From: Nemophila menziesii
Taxonomy: Eukaryota > Streptophyta > Magnoliopsida > Boraginales > Hydrophyllaceae
Assembly (NCBI GenBank): GCA_029959085.1
Contig: JARWIR010000010.1
Location: 16,699,001-16,763,000 of the forward strand
Direction of reading: 5' to 3'
Length of the DNA: 64,000 nt
Part shown: piece after piece, positions 22,423 to 33,524 of the stretch
How positions within the stretch are numbered: position 1 is the stretch's first letter
Layout of the letters: the number at the start of each line of letters is the position of its first letter
Position numbers and translations under genes: made by a program
Notes under the pieces: model-generated
Told to the model about the DNA's origin: nothing
Seen by the model: only the letters and a program-made list of their open reading frames with translations
Databases searched by the model: none

Positions 22423-23700
22423 AGCTAGACTCAGCAATAGTTAAGGCAACAAAACACAATGAGCGCCCCGCTAAAGAGGAGAGTTTGGATTTACAAAAGC
22501 CAAGGACAAAAATGTCCGTGAAAAGGGTACCTAAGTCTGTATTGGGTGAAAAAAGAAGGGCTACTCTTGTTAATGATAATGAGAAAGAAGAGCACAGATC
22601 AAAACCAGTGATAAGATCTAAGTCTACGATTATGAGAGTAAGACCAAAAAGTAGTAAAGTTTCACGTGGTGAAGGAAATGCAAAGAAATGTTGGGTTGGT
22701 TCAAGCAAACCAGAAAGAGAAGATTCTAGAAAATCAGCTTCAAATCCTTCTTCTTCGTATTCTTATTCTTCTTCATTATCTTCCCCTTCTTCATCAGTTT
22801 TAAAAAGTCATCATCAGAATGGTGATAGATCTACTCCTAAAAACCGTAAGGTACATATATTTCTTCTTAATCTTATTTTTTTACATATTTAATAAATAAA
22901 AGAGTAAAATTAACTGTTTTTTATGCAAACAGAGAATGGAAGAATCGTTAAAATGTCATCAATGTAGGAGAAATAGCAGAAGAGTAGTTGTTCCGTGTAC
23001 AAAGTGTAATAAAAAGTTGTACTGCATCCAGTGTATTAAGCAATGGTAATTAATTAATTAAGTACTCTATATGATATAATTTTTTTTATTACAACAGTTT
23101 TATAAAGTTTAATTTGGTCTTAATAGGTACCCAAAGTATTCAGAGGAGGAGATTTCAGAGTGTTGCCCATTTTGCCGTGGAAACTGTAATTACAATATTT
23201 GTTTACATTCAAGCTGTATGACTAAGGTTTGTGTTTTTTTTTTCTAGTATCTTAAGATTTAAATAATGCATATAAAATATCGTGTTTTAATATACTTTTT
23301 GTTACATACATTGAGAAAACAGATTATTAGTAACAAAGAAAAATTACAGCATTTGAAATATACTATAAACAAGCTTCTTCCACATCTCAAAAATATTCGC
23401 AAAGAACAATATCACGAGATGAAAGTAGAAGCTCTAATTCAAGGTAAATAAGTGTAGATAAAAAAAATCATTTTAAGTGATAAATTCTTATATTTTATAT
23501 TTCTTCTTTCAGGCATTTCACCAAACTTGCCTGAAGTGAACCAGTCGGTATTTAAGTATTTAACAGTGATGAACGAGTTTACTGGTACGTAATTATATAA
23601 TTAGGTTATAAATTTCAATGATAGTAGTTTAATTAATTTTTTACTTTCTGATGTAAACAGTAATTTCTGTTCGACTTCTATTATCGATCTTCATCGAAGC
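22423..23700 (+). pseudogene. KDM3/JMJ25-like histone demethylase gene, 5' exons (split by copia)
   Basis: Exons inferred from GT/AG sites and frame are 22423-22850, 22933-23045, 23127-23226, 23323-23443, 23513-23588 and 23661-23700. The first encodes a basic Ser-rich region. The next two encode the plant-specific zinc finger (SLKCHQCRR, CTKCNKKLYCIQCIKQW, CPFCRGNC). The fourth reads KLLPHLKNIRKEQYHEMKVE, and the last NFCSTSIIDLHRS. This order is that of plant JMJ25/IBM1-type H3K9 demethylases. The reading continues after the copia element at 28604 with SCSRCSYELCLRCC. The JmjC catalytic domain is not found in the window. Upstream exons are unclear. Confidence 0.8.
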
Positions 23701-24024
23701 TCTTGGAATACAATCAAAGCTATAGAGAATCAAGAAATCAAGAATGTAACCACAGGGACCGAAACGTAAATATTAGAATAAGAGAATAAAAGTTAGTTAC
23801 AAAGTTGTTATACAGCTGTGAATTGTATCTAGACTTGATCATGATTAGAATTCATGATCTTAACATTGTATATATACTGAACTAGTGTAATTCATTTAGA
23901 ATCTAATGAAATAAAGCAAATTGCTCTGCTCTCTCTCTATCTCACTTCTTCTTCTTCTTCATATCTCCTCTGTAACCTTTTAAGCTCAATCCAGCTCTCC
24001 AATGGTGGATTAAGAAACTTTACA
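23701..24024 (+). repeat. Copia 5' LTR
   Basis: It starts TCTTGGAATAC and ends TTTACA, with the primer site immediately after. A TATA-like 'tgtatatatact' lies near 23867. The 5' dinucleotide is TC instead of TG. Confidence 0.93.
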
Positions 24025-24035
24025 TGGTATCAGAC
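24025..24035 (+). promoter_or_regulatory. Copia primer binding site
   Basis: TGGTATCAGAC directly follows the LTR. This is the standard plant copia site complementary to initiator methionine tRNA. Confidence 0.9.
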
Positions 24036-24092
24036 GAAAATCTACTTCCGCATAACTCAAACTCTCTTTAATTCTCTCTTCCTTACTCTACA

Positions 24093-25007
24093 ATGCCTCA
24101 AAATGCATCCATCCTCGAAGACTTCACTAGTCCTTATTATCTTCATCCAAGTGAAAATACCGGCGCTTCTCTAGTTGCCGAGGTCCTCAATGGCGATAAT
24201 TACCTCTCATGGTCTCGCGCCATTGAAATTGCTCTCGCTGTCAAAAATAAGCTTGGTTTCGTTAATGGAGAGATCACTCAACCCTCTCTAACTGACCTCG
24301 CTCTGTTCAACGCTTGGAATCGTGCTAATAAGCTGGTTTTATCATGGTTACTCAATTCGATTTCCAAAGAAATTCGAGGTAGTCTCTTATATGTTAACTC
24401 TGCTTTTGATCTATATAATGAAATCAAGATTCGCTTCTCGAAAAGCAATGGTACTTGCATTTTCCAGCTTGAAAAAAAATTAAGCTCTATATCTCAGAAC
24501 TCATCATCAATCTCTGAGTATTTTGCTCAATTCAAGTCTCTTTGGGATGAACACCTTCATTTCAGGCCCCTTCCTTCATGTTCCTGTGGAATCATGGCTC
24601 AATGCACCTGCAAATTGTTTGACTCACTTGTTGGAAGACAACAACATGATTTTGTGATCAAGTTTCTCATCGGTTTGAACGATTCTTACTCAGCTGTTAG
24701 GAGCCAAATCTTGCTCATGGATCCTATGCCTCATATTAACTCTGTGTTTGCTATACTTATCCAAGAAAAAAGCCAAAGGTCCATTACTAACTCCACACAA
24801 CAATCTTACAATCAAGCTTTCTATGTGAAGAACAATTCCAAACCGGCTTATTACTCTGAGAAGAAGAAAGTTGTATGTACTCATTGTGGATATAATGGAC
24901 ACACTGTGGATAAATGCTTTCAAATTCATGGATATCCTATTGGATGGAGTGTCCTAAAGGCAAAAGAAATCTCAACAACTCACAATCAAAAGCTAATTGT
25001 GTCATAA
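24093..25007 (+). CDS. Copia gag
   Basis: The 304-residue frame begins at the first ATG after the primer site. Residues 20-210 form the copia-type gag (UBN2/retrotran_gag-like) with LNGDNYLSWSRAIEIAL near residue 35, the hallmark of this class. A CCHC zinc knuckle CTHCGYNGHTVDKC lies near residue 265. The frame ends shortly after HGYPIGW because of a frame change at about 24950; protease sequence continues in another frame that overlaps from 24914. Copia elements normally encode gag and pol in one frame, so this looks like a recent 1-base change. Gag would assemble the cytoplasmic particle. Confidence 0.85.
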   Translation: MPQNASILEDFTSPYYLHPSENTGASLVAEVLNGDNYLSWSRAIEIALAVKNKLGFVNGEITQPSLTDLALFNAWNRANKLVLSWLLNSISKEIRGSLLYVNSAFDLYNEIKIRFSKSNGTCIFQLEKKLSSISQNSSSISEYFAQFKSLWDEHLHFRPLPSCSCGIMAQCTCKLFDSLVGRQQHDFVIKFLIGLNDSYSAVRSQILLMDPMPHINSVFAILIQEKSQRSITNSTQQSYNQAFYVKNNSKPAYYSEKKKVVCTHCGYNGHTVDKCFQIHGYPIGWSVLKAKEISTTHNQKLIVS

Positions 25008-28000
25008 ATGATGAACCTCCACCTGAGAGCAAGCCTTTGAATCTTTATGAGTTCACACCTGAAGAAGTAAGCAAATTAATGGCTCTTGCTCATGGTGCTT
25101 CTACTACATCATCAGCTGTCCATCAAGTATCTCTTCAAGAAGGTAATTCTCATTCTTCTTATTGGATTCTAGACACAGGAGCCACTGACCACTTGATATA
25201 TTCCCCATCCTATTATACTCATGATATATATAAAGTACAAGTCCCTGTTACATTGCCTAATGGACAAATTGTATATGCTACACACAAAGGGAACATAACT
25301 ATTAATGATCAAATCACTCTTCAGAATGTGCTTTGTGTGCCTCTATTTAAGCAAAACTTATTATCCATCTCTAAACTAACTAAGGAATCAAATGTCCTGG
25401 TTTTTTTCTTTCCTTCTTACTGCACATTACAGGATGCATCAACAAAGAAGATGATTGGGATTGCTTATGAAAAAGATGGTTTATACTACTTAAAGTCAAA
25501 GTGTCAAGTTCATTCTACTTCTTCAAATTCAACTGAGAAATTTGATCTGTGGCATTCAAGACTAGGTCATCCTTCTGCAGCTAAGTTGAAGGCTCTAAAA
25601 ACTATTGATTCTAATATTAGTTTTGTTCCTCATAATGTGTGTGATGTATGTCATTATGCAAAACAAAAACGCCTCACTTTTCCCACCTCTACTTCATCAT
25701 CTTCACATTGTTTTGATTTGATACATTGTGATATTTGGGGACCACTTAAACATGTTTCTCACAATGGTTTTAGATACTTTCTTACTATTTTGGATGATTA
25801 CACTCGTTGCACATGGCTTTACTTGATGACACACAAATCTGAAACTCACACACACATTAATACATTCTATAATCTAGTATTAACTCAGTTTAACACCAAG
25901 ATAAAAGTGCTAAGATCAGATAATGGAGCTGAATTCCTTCTATATGATTTTTACAAAGCTAAAGGCATCATCCATCAAGTTAGTTGTGTTGAAACTCCAC
26001 AACAGAATGGTTTAGTGGAGAGGAAACATCAACACCTTCTCAATACTGAAAGATCACTTATGTTTCAAGCCAAGCTACCTATTATATATTGGTCTGAAGC
26101 AGTTCTTACAGCCACTTGTCTAATCAATAGATTACCCACTCCTCTCCTACATAATATCTCACCTTATGAACTCCTTTATAACACACCCCCTAAACTCAAT
26201 AATTTACGTGTATTTGGCTCTCTCTGTTATGCCTCTACACTATCACAAAATAGAGCTAAATTTGATCCCAAAGCAAGAAAATGCATCTTTATAGGATATC
26301 CCTCTGCAACTAAAGGTTACAAACTACTTGATATAAACACTTCTCAAATTTTTGTCTCAGGAAATGTGGTATTTCATGAAACCATATTTCCATTCTCTCA
26401 AACAACACCTCCAGTCAACTTACATACCTTCTTATTCCCACCCTCTTCTACAAACTTTACTGAACATCTAACCAAACCTTCATCCAACACCTCTCCTGAG
26501 CCTGTTCATACCTCAAATCCTAACTCAACAACCACAACAGTTCCCTCTCAGCCTACCAAATCAAAAAGAAATCGAAATCCTCCTTTATATCTCAAAGACT
26601 ACATAACACCTCACACTTCTCTTTGTAACTCCTCCTCATCTATATCTCTTTATCCCATCACAGATTTTATAAGTTCAAACCAACTCTCTTCATCTTATTT
26701 TCGTTTTGTAGCCTCTATAACTTCTCTAACTGAGCCTAGGACACATAAACAAGCTTCAACTAGTCCTGATTGGATGAATGCTATACACAAGGAACTTAAA
26801 GCTCTTCAAGATAACAACACTTGGGATATTGTTCCACAATCTCCAAATATGAATCCTATTGGATGCAAGTGGGTTTTTAAGCTTAAGTACAAGGCTGATG
26901 GCACTCTAGAAAGGCATAAAGCCAGACTTGTAGCCAAAGGATACAACCAACAAGAAGGTTTAGATTTTTTTTGATACCTTCTCTCCTGTGGCTAAGATTG
27001 TTTCCATAAGACTTATGGTTGCTTTAGCCTCAGTTAATAAATGGCATCTTCATCAACTTGATGTAAATAATGCTTTCCTCCATGGTGATTTACTTGAAGA
27101 AGTCTACATGATAGTTCCTCAAGGGTTAAACACTCCACCAAACTCAGTTTGCAAATTGAGAAAGAGTTTGTATGGCCTGAAGCAAGCCTCAAGACAATGG
27201 TTTGCTAAACTCTCTATATCACTATTAAACTATGGTTTTGTTCACTCCAATAGTGACTATAGCCTTTTTATAAAGAAGTCCTCATCAAACTTTATTGCTA
27301 TACTAGTTTATGTTGATGATATAATCCTCACTAGTGACTCATTAATTGAAATTCAATCTCTAAAGGATTATCTTCATCAGGCTTTTACCATAAAAGATCT
27401 TGGTGAACTTAAATACTTTCTTGGTATAGAAGTAGCAAGGAGTGCTAAAGGTATATCACTTTGCCAAAGAAAGTTTGCACTAGACATTCTTGAAGAATGT
27501 GGTGTCTCAGGATCAAAACCTGTAGCATTTCCAATGGAACAAAATTTAAAGCTTAAACAAGATTCCGAGGAGCTCATTGATAATCCTACTTCTTATAGAA
27601 GACTAGTAGGGCGGCTTCTCTATCTCACAATCACCAGGCCTGACCTTGCTTTCTCAGTCAATTGTTTAAGTCAGTTCTTAGCTAAACCTTCAGTTAATCA
27701 TTGGAATGCAGCTCAACGAATACTTAGATATATCAAATCCACTCCTGGACAAGGTATATTCTTCTCATCATCTTCAGAAATCAAACTCAAAGCTTATTGC
27801 GATAGTGATTGGGCTGGTTGTGTTGATACAAGAAGGAGTATCACTGGTTTTTGCATTTTTCTTGGTGAATCATTAATCTCTTGGAAAAGTAAAAAACAAA
27901 GCACCATCAGTAAATCATCTGCTGAGGCTGAATACAGGGCTTTAGCTGCAACAACCTGTGAACTTTAGTGGATATTATATGCTCTTCATGATTATGGCTT

Positions 28001-28340
28001 CTCTCATGATCATCCTGCTCTAGTCTTTTCAGATAGCAAATCAGCTATTGCTATGTCCTCTAATCCAGTTCAACATGAAAGAACTAAACATGTGGACATT
28101 GATTGCAAAATCACTCGAGAGAAAAATACATCTGGCACAATCAAGTTGTTTTATATTCCCTCAAATTTGAAACTTGCGGATATCTTTACTAAACCACTTG
28201 GTTCATTCCTATTTTATCACATCTTGTCCAAGCTGAACATTCTCAATATCCATGCTCAGCTTGTGGGGGGCTCTTGGAATACAATCAAAGCTATAGAGAA
28301 TCAAGAAATCAAGAATGTAACCGCAGGGACCGAAACGTAA
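24914..28340 (+). pseudogene. Copia pol (protease, integrase, RT, RNase H), frameshifted
   Basis: Frame 24914-26974 has protease WILDTGATDHLI, pre-integrase DLWHSRLGHPSAAKL, integrase (HCDIWGPLKH, LRSDNGAEF, PQQNGLVERKH) and the RT start GCKWVFKLKYKADG. A base gain in a T-run at about 26968 shifts the frame. Frame 26988-27968 continues with RT (LVYVDDIILTSDS) and RNase H (AYCDSDWAGCVDTRRSITGF, SSAEAEYRAL). A TAG at 27966 replaces the expected codon before WILY; the tail ADIFTKPL follows at about 28175. All catalytic motifs are present, so only three lesions separate this copy from an intact polyprotein. Confidence 0.92.
28261..28271 (+). promoter_or_regulatory. Copia polypurine tract
   Basis: ttgtggggggc directly precedes the 3' LTR, where plus-strand DNA synthesis would start. 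Confidence 0.75.
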
Positions 28341-28598
28341 ATATTAGAATAAGAGAATAAAAGTTAGTTACAAAGTTGTTATACAGCTGTGAATTGTATC
28401 TAGACTTGATCATGATTAGAATTCATGATCTTAACATTGTATATATACTGAACTAGTGTAATTCATTTAGAATCTAATGAAATAAAGCAAATTGCTCTGC
28501 TCTCTCTCTATCTCACTTCTTCTTCTTCTTCTTCATATCTCCTCTGTAACCTTTTAAGCTCAATCCAGCTCTCCAATGGCGGATTAAGAAATTTTACA
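28272..28598 (+). repeat. Copia 3' LTR
   Basis: Nearly identical to the 5' LTR: three transitions and one extra CTT in the pyrimidine tract near 28530. Confidence 0.93.
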
Positions 28599-28603
28599 GA
28601 AGC

Positions 28604-28951
28604 TGTTCGAGATGCTCGTATGAGCTATGTTTAAGGTGTTGTATAGAGCTTAGAAAAGGTCGGCTTATTTTTTATCAAAGGAGATCCTTTTTCTCACAGT
28701 GTATAGATAGAGGGTATGATTACATACATGGTGGAGATTCTTCAGATGAAGTTTATCGAATGGGACCCACTTCAGATATTAATGCACGAGTTATTAAATG
28801 GAGTCCTAATGACGATCAGACCATTAGTTGTGCACCATTAGAAATGGGTGGATGTGGCAGCAGGTGTTTGTTAGAGCTAAAAAGTCTTCTTCCCAAAGGT
28901 ACGGTAAAAGAGTTGCACATAAAAGCATATATATTTTTTAAGAGTACTTGA
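28604..28951 (+). pseudogene. KDM3/JMJ25-like gene, exon continuation after the copia insertion
   Basis: It reads CSRCSYELCLRCC, then GYDYIHGGD, PTSDINARVIKW, ISCAPLEMGGCG and LELKSLLPKG. This order matches the region between the zinc finger and the JmjC domain in plant KDM3-type demethylases. A possible donor GT follows CCCAAAG at 28898; otherwise the frame stays open to a stop at 28951. No JmjC exons follow before the inverted-repeat element at 29.2 kb and the ClpX fragment, so the gene appears truncated as well as interrupted. Confidence 0.8.
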
Positions 28952-29225
28952 AAATATTAATTTTTTTTATATTTTTATAAATTTACTTGTTTTAAAAATA
29001 GCTATAAATTATATTAAACATATATAAAAAAAAATATGCATGGCTTAAGTTAAAAATATTCATAATTAATTATGAAAATTATCAAACATAAATTTTATTT
29101 GTAAAAAAAAATCATATAAATATTAGTAAAAACAAAGAATTACAGTAGATAATATTAAAAACAAAATATAGTATATAATGTATCTAATAAAAATAATGCC
29201 AAAATAATATTAAAAATAAGAGATT
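28952..29225. other. AT-rich sequence, probably intron remnant
   Basis: Strongly AT-rich with no reading frame. It lies between the KDM3-like exon and a terminal-inverted-repeat element. Confidence 0.4.
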
Positions 29226-30404
29226 ATTACCCAAAAGGTCTTGAAAAGACCACCTCATGACCTAAGGAGACCGGCTCTATAGCCTCTTCTTACTAAAGGC
29301 CACAAACTAAATTTAACACTATAGCCTAATTTCCCAATTACTTTCCTACCCTTTTTTATTCTCTATATATACTAAATATGATCATAATATCTTTTAAATC
29401 CTAAATTACATTTTCAGAAATATTTCTCTCTCTCTTTCTACCTCTCTCCTCACCTCTTACAATCAACGCCTCTCTTCAGAAATATTCCTTCTTTCCATTG
29501 CTTCACTTGAAGCACGTAGCCACCAAGCAACCGAAGAAGAGAGCGCGGAGAAGAAGACCGTTGGCATGAACTTCGATGAATACCGCAGTGAAGGTGGAGA
29601 TTTGACCGATCCGAAATAGAGTTTCGATCTAGGGTTCCGCCATGGAAGGAAGAAATTGATCTGCTGCACAATAATCTCTAAGATCGGATTTGAAAGCCAT
29701 GGATAAACGAAGTTGTTTTTGTGCTTATATTTGTGAAGAAGAAGCTTGGATCTCCGGTAGCAAGTCGATTCGATATGCTCAGCAAGTTTATGTAGCAGAT
29801 TTGTTCTTGTTTCGTGTTTATGTTTATTTTGTTGGTCTTTTGCGCTCAGAACTTTTGCACACAGAAATTTTTGCGCTCAACACTGTTGGCGATTAAAAAT
29901 CTGGCGTTAATGGAACTTTTGCACTCAGACTCAGAACATTTGCGCTCAACACTGTTGGCGATTAAAAATCTGGCATTAATGGAACTTTTGCACCCAGACT
30001 CAGAACTTTTGCACTCAGACTCAGAACTTTTGCACTCAGACTCAGAACTTTTTTCCAGACTCAGAACTATTTTCCAGACTCAGAACTTTTTTCAACGCTC
30101 AGAACTTTTTCCGGCGGTGGCCGGAGGCGGCAGGCGGTGATCGGTGGTTGTGGTCGGAGCTGGAAAATATTTGATAATTAATGAAAGAGGAGAGAGAAGA
30201 AATGATAATGGAGGAGAGAGATTAATGGTAATGGAGGAGAGAGAGTAATGGTAGTGGAGGAGAGAGAAATAATCTATTTTTTTGTCTTATATGCACTAGA
30301 AGGGTAGTTATGACATTGGACATTTTATTGGCCTTTAAGAAGGAGAGAGGAATTGACTAGCTCCTAAGTGGCACATTGATTTTTCTCAAGTCTTCTTGGG
30401 TAAT
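29226..30404. mobile_element. Terminal-inverted-repeat element without transposase
   Basis: Ends ATTACCCAA (29226) and TTGGGTAAT (30396-30404) are inverted. The imperfect match continues inward for about 40 bases (ggtcttgaaaag against cttttt/ctcaagtc, and cctaaggag against ctcctaag). The interior includes a pyrimidine-rich, gene-leader-like stretch (ctagggttccgcc near 29630) and a minisatellite. No transposase or clear target duplication was found. Probably a Mutator-like or similar non-autonomous element. Confidence 0.55.
29870..30110. repeat. Minisatellite within the inverted-repeat element
   Basis: A tandem duplication of about 72 bases containing 'cactgttggcgattaaaaat' (29880 and 29951) is followed by three or more 21-base units 'ttttgcactcagactcagaa' and shorter 'ttccagactcagaac' derivatives. 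Confidence 0.75.
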
Positions 30405-31060
30405 TGACCCTAAAAATAAAGTTAAAGACACAGAAAATAATAATTAATTCATCCAGCAAAGCTCTCTATCTGATGAACGACATACCATCGGAGACTCTTT
30501 TGTCCCCCAATTACACCGATGGCACGGCAAATAGGAGTTCGCCGCACCACGAATCCACCAGAGCTCTTTTGGATAATATACTCGCTGGCCACATAGAAGA
30601 AGCAACGTGAAGCAGTTGTCGAAGCCACCGGGAGGGAAAGGTCTTTATCTGTAAATATTATTCTTCGACGACTTGAGCATACATTCTTCTCTTACGAATC
30701 AGAAAAAATATTCTCCGGGACAGTGTTGTTCTCAAAAAAATGAATCGTAAGTTGTATACTTTCTTCTTCTCCTTCTCCTTCCGAGAACTGAAACTTGATC
30801 AGTGAGTTTTTAATTTCTTAAGGAATGCGTGTGGTACTAAAGTGGTTTGTTTTGTATGAATATGCTGCTTCAGAGATTTTTGATAAGGCATTTTGAGCTT
30901 TTTGTTGTTGTTACCGTACATTGAGGTGTTGTGAAGAATTTGAGTTCCATCTCTTACATTTTGTTTTATAGCACCTAGGTGTTTGTTTTTTGGTTTCATA
31001 GAAATTACTCTAATATTCTACTAGGTTTCAATTCCAATTCATATATATGATATTAATTGA
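30405..31060. other. Unassigned sequence upstream of the ClpX fragment
   Basis: Short open frames only (for example 30404-30610). It may include diverged 5' sequence of the ClpX pseudogene, but I could not recognise any ClpX motif. Confidence 0.35.
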
Positions 31061-31725
31061 AAGGACATGGAAGCATCACTTGCAAAGACATTAGATCGTA
31101 TTGTAAATGTACCTTTAGTCATTGCAGATGCAACTTCTTTAACCTTTTATTTGCTTGATTCTAAGTTGCTCATACTAATTTGTCACGTTTTTTTTGGCTC
31201 CAGGCAGGCTATGTTGGTGAAGATGCGGAGTCTGTGTTGTTCAATTTGCTCAAGGTACACATATTTAAATCCATATGAACATTTTATTTCCAATTTATGA
31301 AGTTTTAGGATCTTGATTTGGCAAAATAAGTTACTATTGGGTTTGTTCTCAAGTTGCTTCTTAACTGTTGAAGCAGCTCAGCAAGGGATTGTGTACATTG
31401 ATGAAATTGATAAGATAACAAAAAAGGCCACCGAGTTGACTTTTCTATTTTTAATTGTATTGGGAAATTTAATTATATAGTTTAACATTTCCTTAAATTG
31501 AATTTTTTGCAGGCACAGAATTTGAATATTGGGAGAGATGTTTCTGGAGAAGAGGGCTACTTAAAATTCTTGAAGGAACTGTACGTTCTTCTTTTTCAAG
31601 TGATCATGTACTGTTTTTTTAAATGATAAATATATTAATGATTATTTTAGAGTTTGTATTGGTGTAGATCTTGAGTGTACCAGATAACAGAGCTCAAAGG
31701 CAGCAACTTTGTGATAGCATTCAAG
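31061..31725 (+). pseudogene. ClpX-like AAA+ ATPase pseudogene fragment (mitochondrial type)
   Basis: Exon-like blocks separated by intron-like sequence encode LAKTLDRIVNVPLVIADATS (31075-31140), QAGYVGEDAESVLFNLLK (31201-31254), EAAQQGIVYIDEIDKITKK (31369-31426, Walker B DE), AQNLNIGRDVSGE (31516-31554) and VPDNRAQRQQLCDSIQ (31676-31723). These follow the AAA+ core of ClpX, the ATP-dependent unfoldase partner of ClpP. The Walker A segment upstream is missing, a deletion after RDVSGE shifts the frame to LLKILEGT, and the C-terminal half is absent. Other exons may have been lost before or during insertion of element 2 at 31987. Confidence 0.75.
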
Positions 31726-31986
31726 TATGTGTTTTCTCTCTCAACTTCATTTATTTGTGCTTTTCGACATGACTCTTGTTGATGATGGAAATTATACCGA
31801 GGCCACTGAAGGCCATCTGATTCTTTTACTGGTTTTAATTTTGATTTTCCTTTTTAGTTTTGCAGTAGATTTGAGTATTGTTTGTGTATTCTGGCTAAAT
31901 TTGTAGGTATACCATCTTCTAGGTGACATAGAGCTAGATTTCGATGATTCCATGTATGTGTTTTTTTGCCTCATCAAGCCCCTTAT

Positions 31987-33524
31987 TGGTGTCGCCTAGG
32001 GTGTGATAAAAATAAGATCAAATTAAGTATGGAAAACTATGCACTCTCACCCTAGACAGACACAGTACTGCAAGTATTACAGGACGTATGCAAGTTTTAA
32101 TGATAAGTAGAGTTCGTTCTCAGGGACATAAGTTTGTTAATCGCGTAGGAACAGATAACGAGTAAAAGTAAATAACTAGAAGAGTAAACTAAAGAAAATA
32201 GGAATTCGAAATTAAGCAATTAAAACTAATTAAAACTAGGAAAATAAAGACAATAAAGTAAAAGATTAAGAAATATGAGATGAGAAGTATAGCTTAGGTT
32301 TTGCTTGTATGCACTAATCCTTCTAATTCTATCTATAAATCTAGTTCATAATGGAGAATATTAGCTCTTGGTAATACTTAGTCAGGATACTAAATTCCCC
32401 AAGCTTAGACCTTGAGAACGACTAAGGGGGCTACGTCACAACCAAGAAGTGATTTCAAATAGGGTTATCAAACGCCACTAAGGCCCTAAGCAAATACTGC
32501 AATCTTGGTGATACGGTGGTTAAAACAAACCCTAATGACTAACTAGTTAGAAGTATGTTTTGTCAGAACTCCTATCGACACTAGACATTATGTGGTGGTT
32601 CAATAGTTAAACACCCTGTCAAGGAGACCATCTAACTACTCTTAAGACAATCCTAAAGTGATCAATTCTAGGAAAGACATTAAATCAAAACACATAAGCA
32701 AATATAAAGTAAGAAGCTAATATCAGATTAAAACATATAATTCTCAAAGAAACTTAGATAGAAGAATTAGAATTCATAGATTATACATATGCAAAACCCA
32801 AGCTATGGGAGGTTTAGTTCATACCTGAAGGAAATAAACTAAAAGAAATTACAAAAGACATCATCTTGCTCTCTACAATAAACTGGAAGAATAAAACCTT
32901 AAGAACTAACTACTATGAGGCAAGGATGATTTACAAGTGATATGCGGGTGTATTTATAGGTGTTTAGAAGACCTAATTCGTTTTCTTGAGGAAGAGTTAA
33001 GGTAATGGACTTCTAGCCCAACTCAAATTCGTATGGAAATAAAGATAAACACTGCTGCGTTGTTTTGAGTGTATCTTCTTCGTTATTGGTCCGATTTTGC
33101 TCCACAAGATACCAAAAGAATCGCAACAGAATTATCTAGACCCTTAGAAGGAAATCATCAGATTCGGCCTACTTCTTAGGTAAAAGCGCCTATCTTTGGA
33201 CGTGTATGCAGAATCCCAGATTTAGGCAGCTTTTCTTTTTCCATCTTTTTAGCAATTGTTTCCTTATCTTCAATTACCATGCAAATATCTTTCCATAAGT
33301 TGTTGTCTTTGACTTGGACTCTAATTAATCTCCATAATTATCTTTAAAGCTACACACTAAATAAACAATTAAACCCAATATGCTCTAAAAATATTATTTC
33401 TACAAATCAAGACTCAAAATAGGAAAGTGCACTAAAACTCAAGAAAATCGACATTATTGACTTCTAAAACACTTAAAATGATGTCTCATCCTAACATTAA
33501 TCTATCACAAATGAGGAGACATCA
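31987..33524 (-). repeat. 3' LTR of element 2
   Basis: On the plus strand it runs from TGGTGTCGCC to GGAGACATCA, i.e. TGATGTCTCC...GGCGACACCA in element sense. The TATA box cctataaatacacc (element sense) lies near 32950. It differs from the 5' LTR by roughly 1-2% where I compared stretches. Confidence 0.92.

Larger units (their letters stand above)
23701..28598 (+). mobile_element. Young Ty1/copia retrotransposon inserted in the KDM3-like gene
   Basis: The 4898-bp element is flanked by the 5-bp duplication GAAGC (23696-23700 and 28599-28603). LTRs of 324 and 327 bp differ by three transitions and one CTT unit. It has an initiator-Met-type primer site, gag, protease, integrase, RT and RNase H in copia order, and a G-rich polypurine tract. 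Removing it and one GAAGC restores a continuous KDM3-type zinc-finger reading frame, which independently confirms the boundaries. Confidence 0.95.

Noticed and set aside
22238..22708. Minus-strand 156-codon frame
   Set aside because: It overlaps the KDM3-like exon in antisense and part of the CACTA end; no family features.
31981..31990. Shared 'ccttattggtgtcg' at element 2 (31981) and at the truncated LTR (44790) as evidence of one duplicated insertion
   Set aside because: Element 2 has its own CTTAT duplication at 43526, and the LTR at 44795 is clearly diverged; the match is most likely chance or weak target preference.
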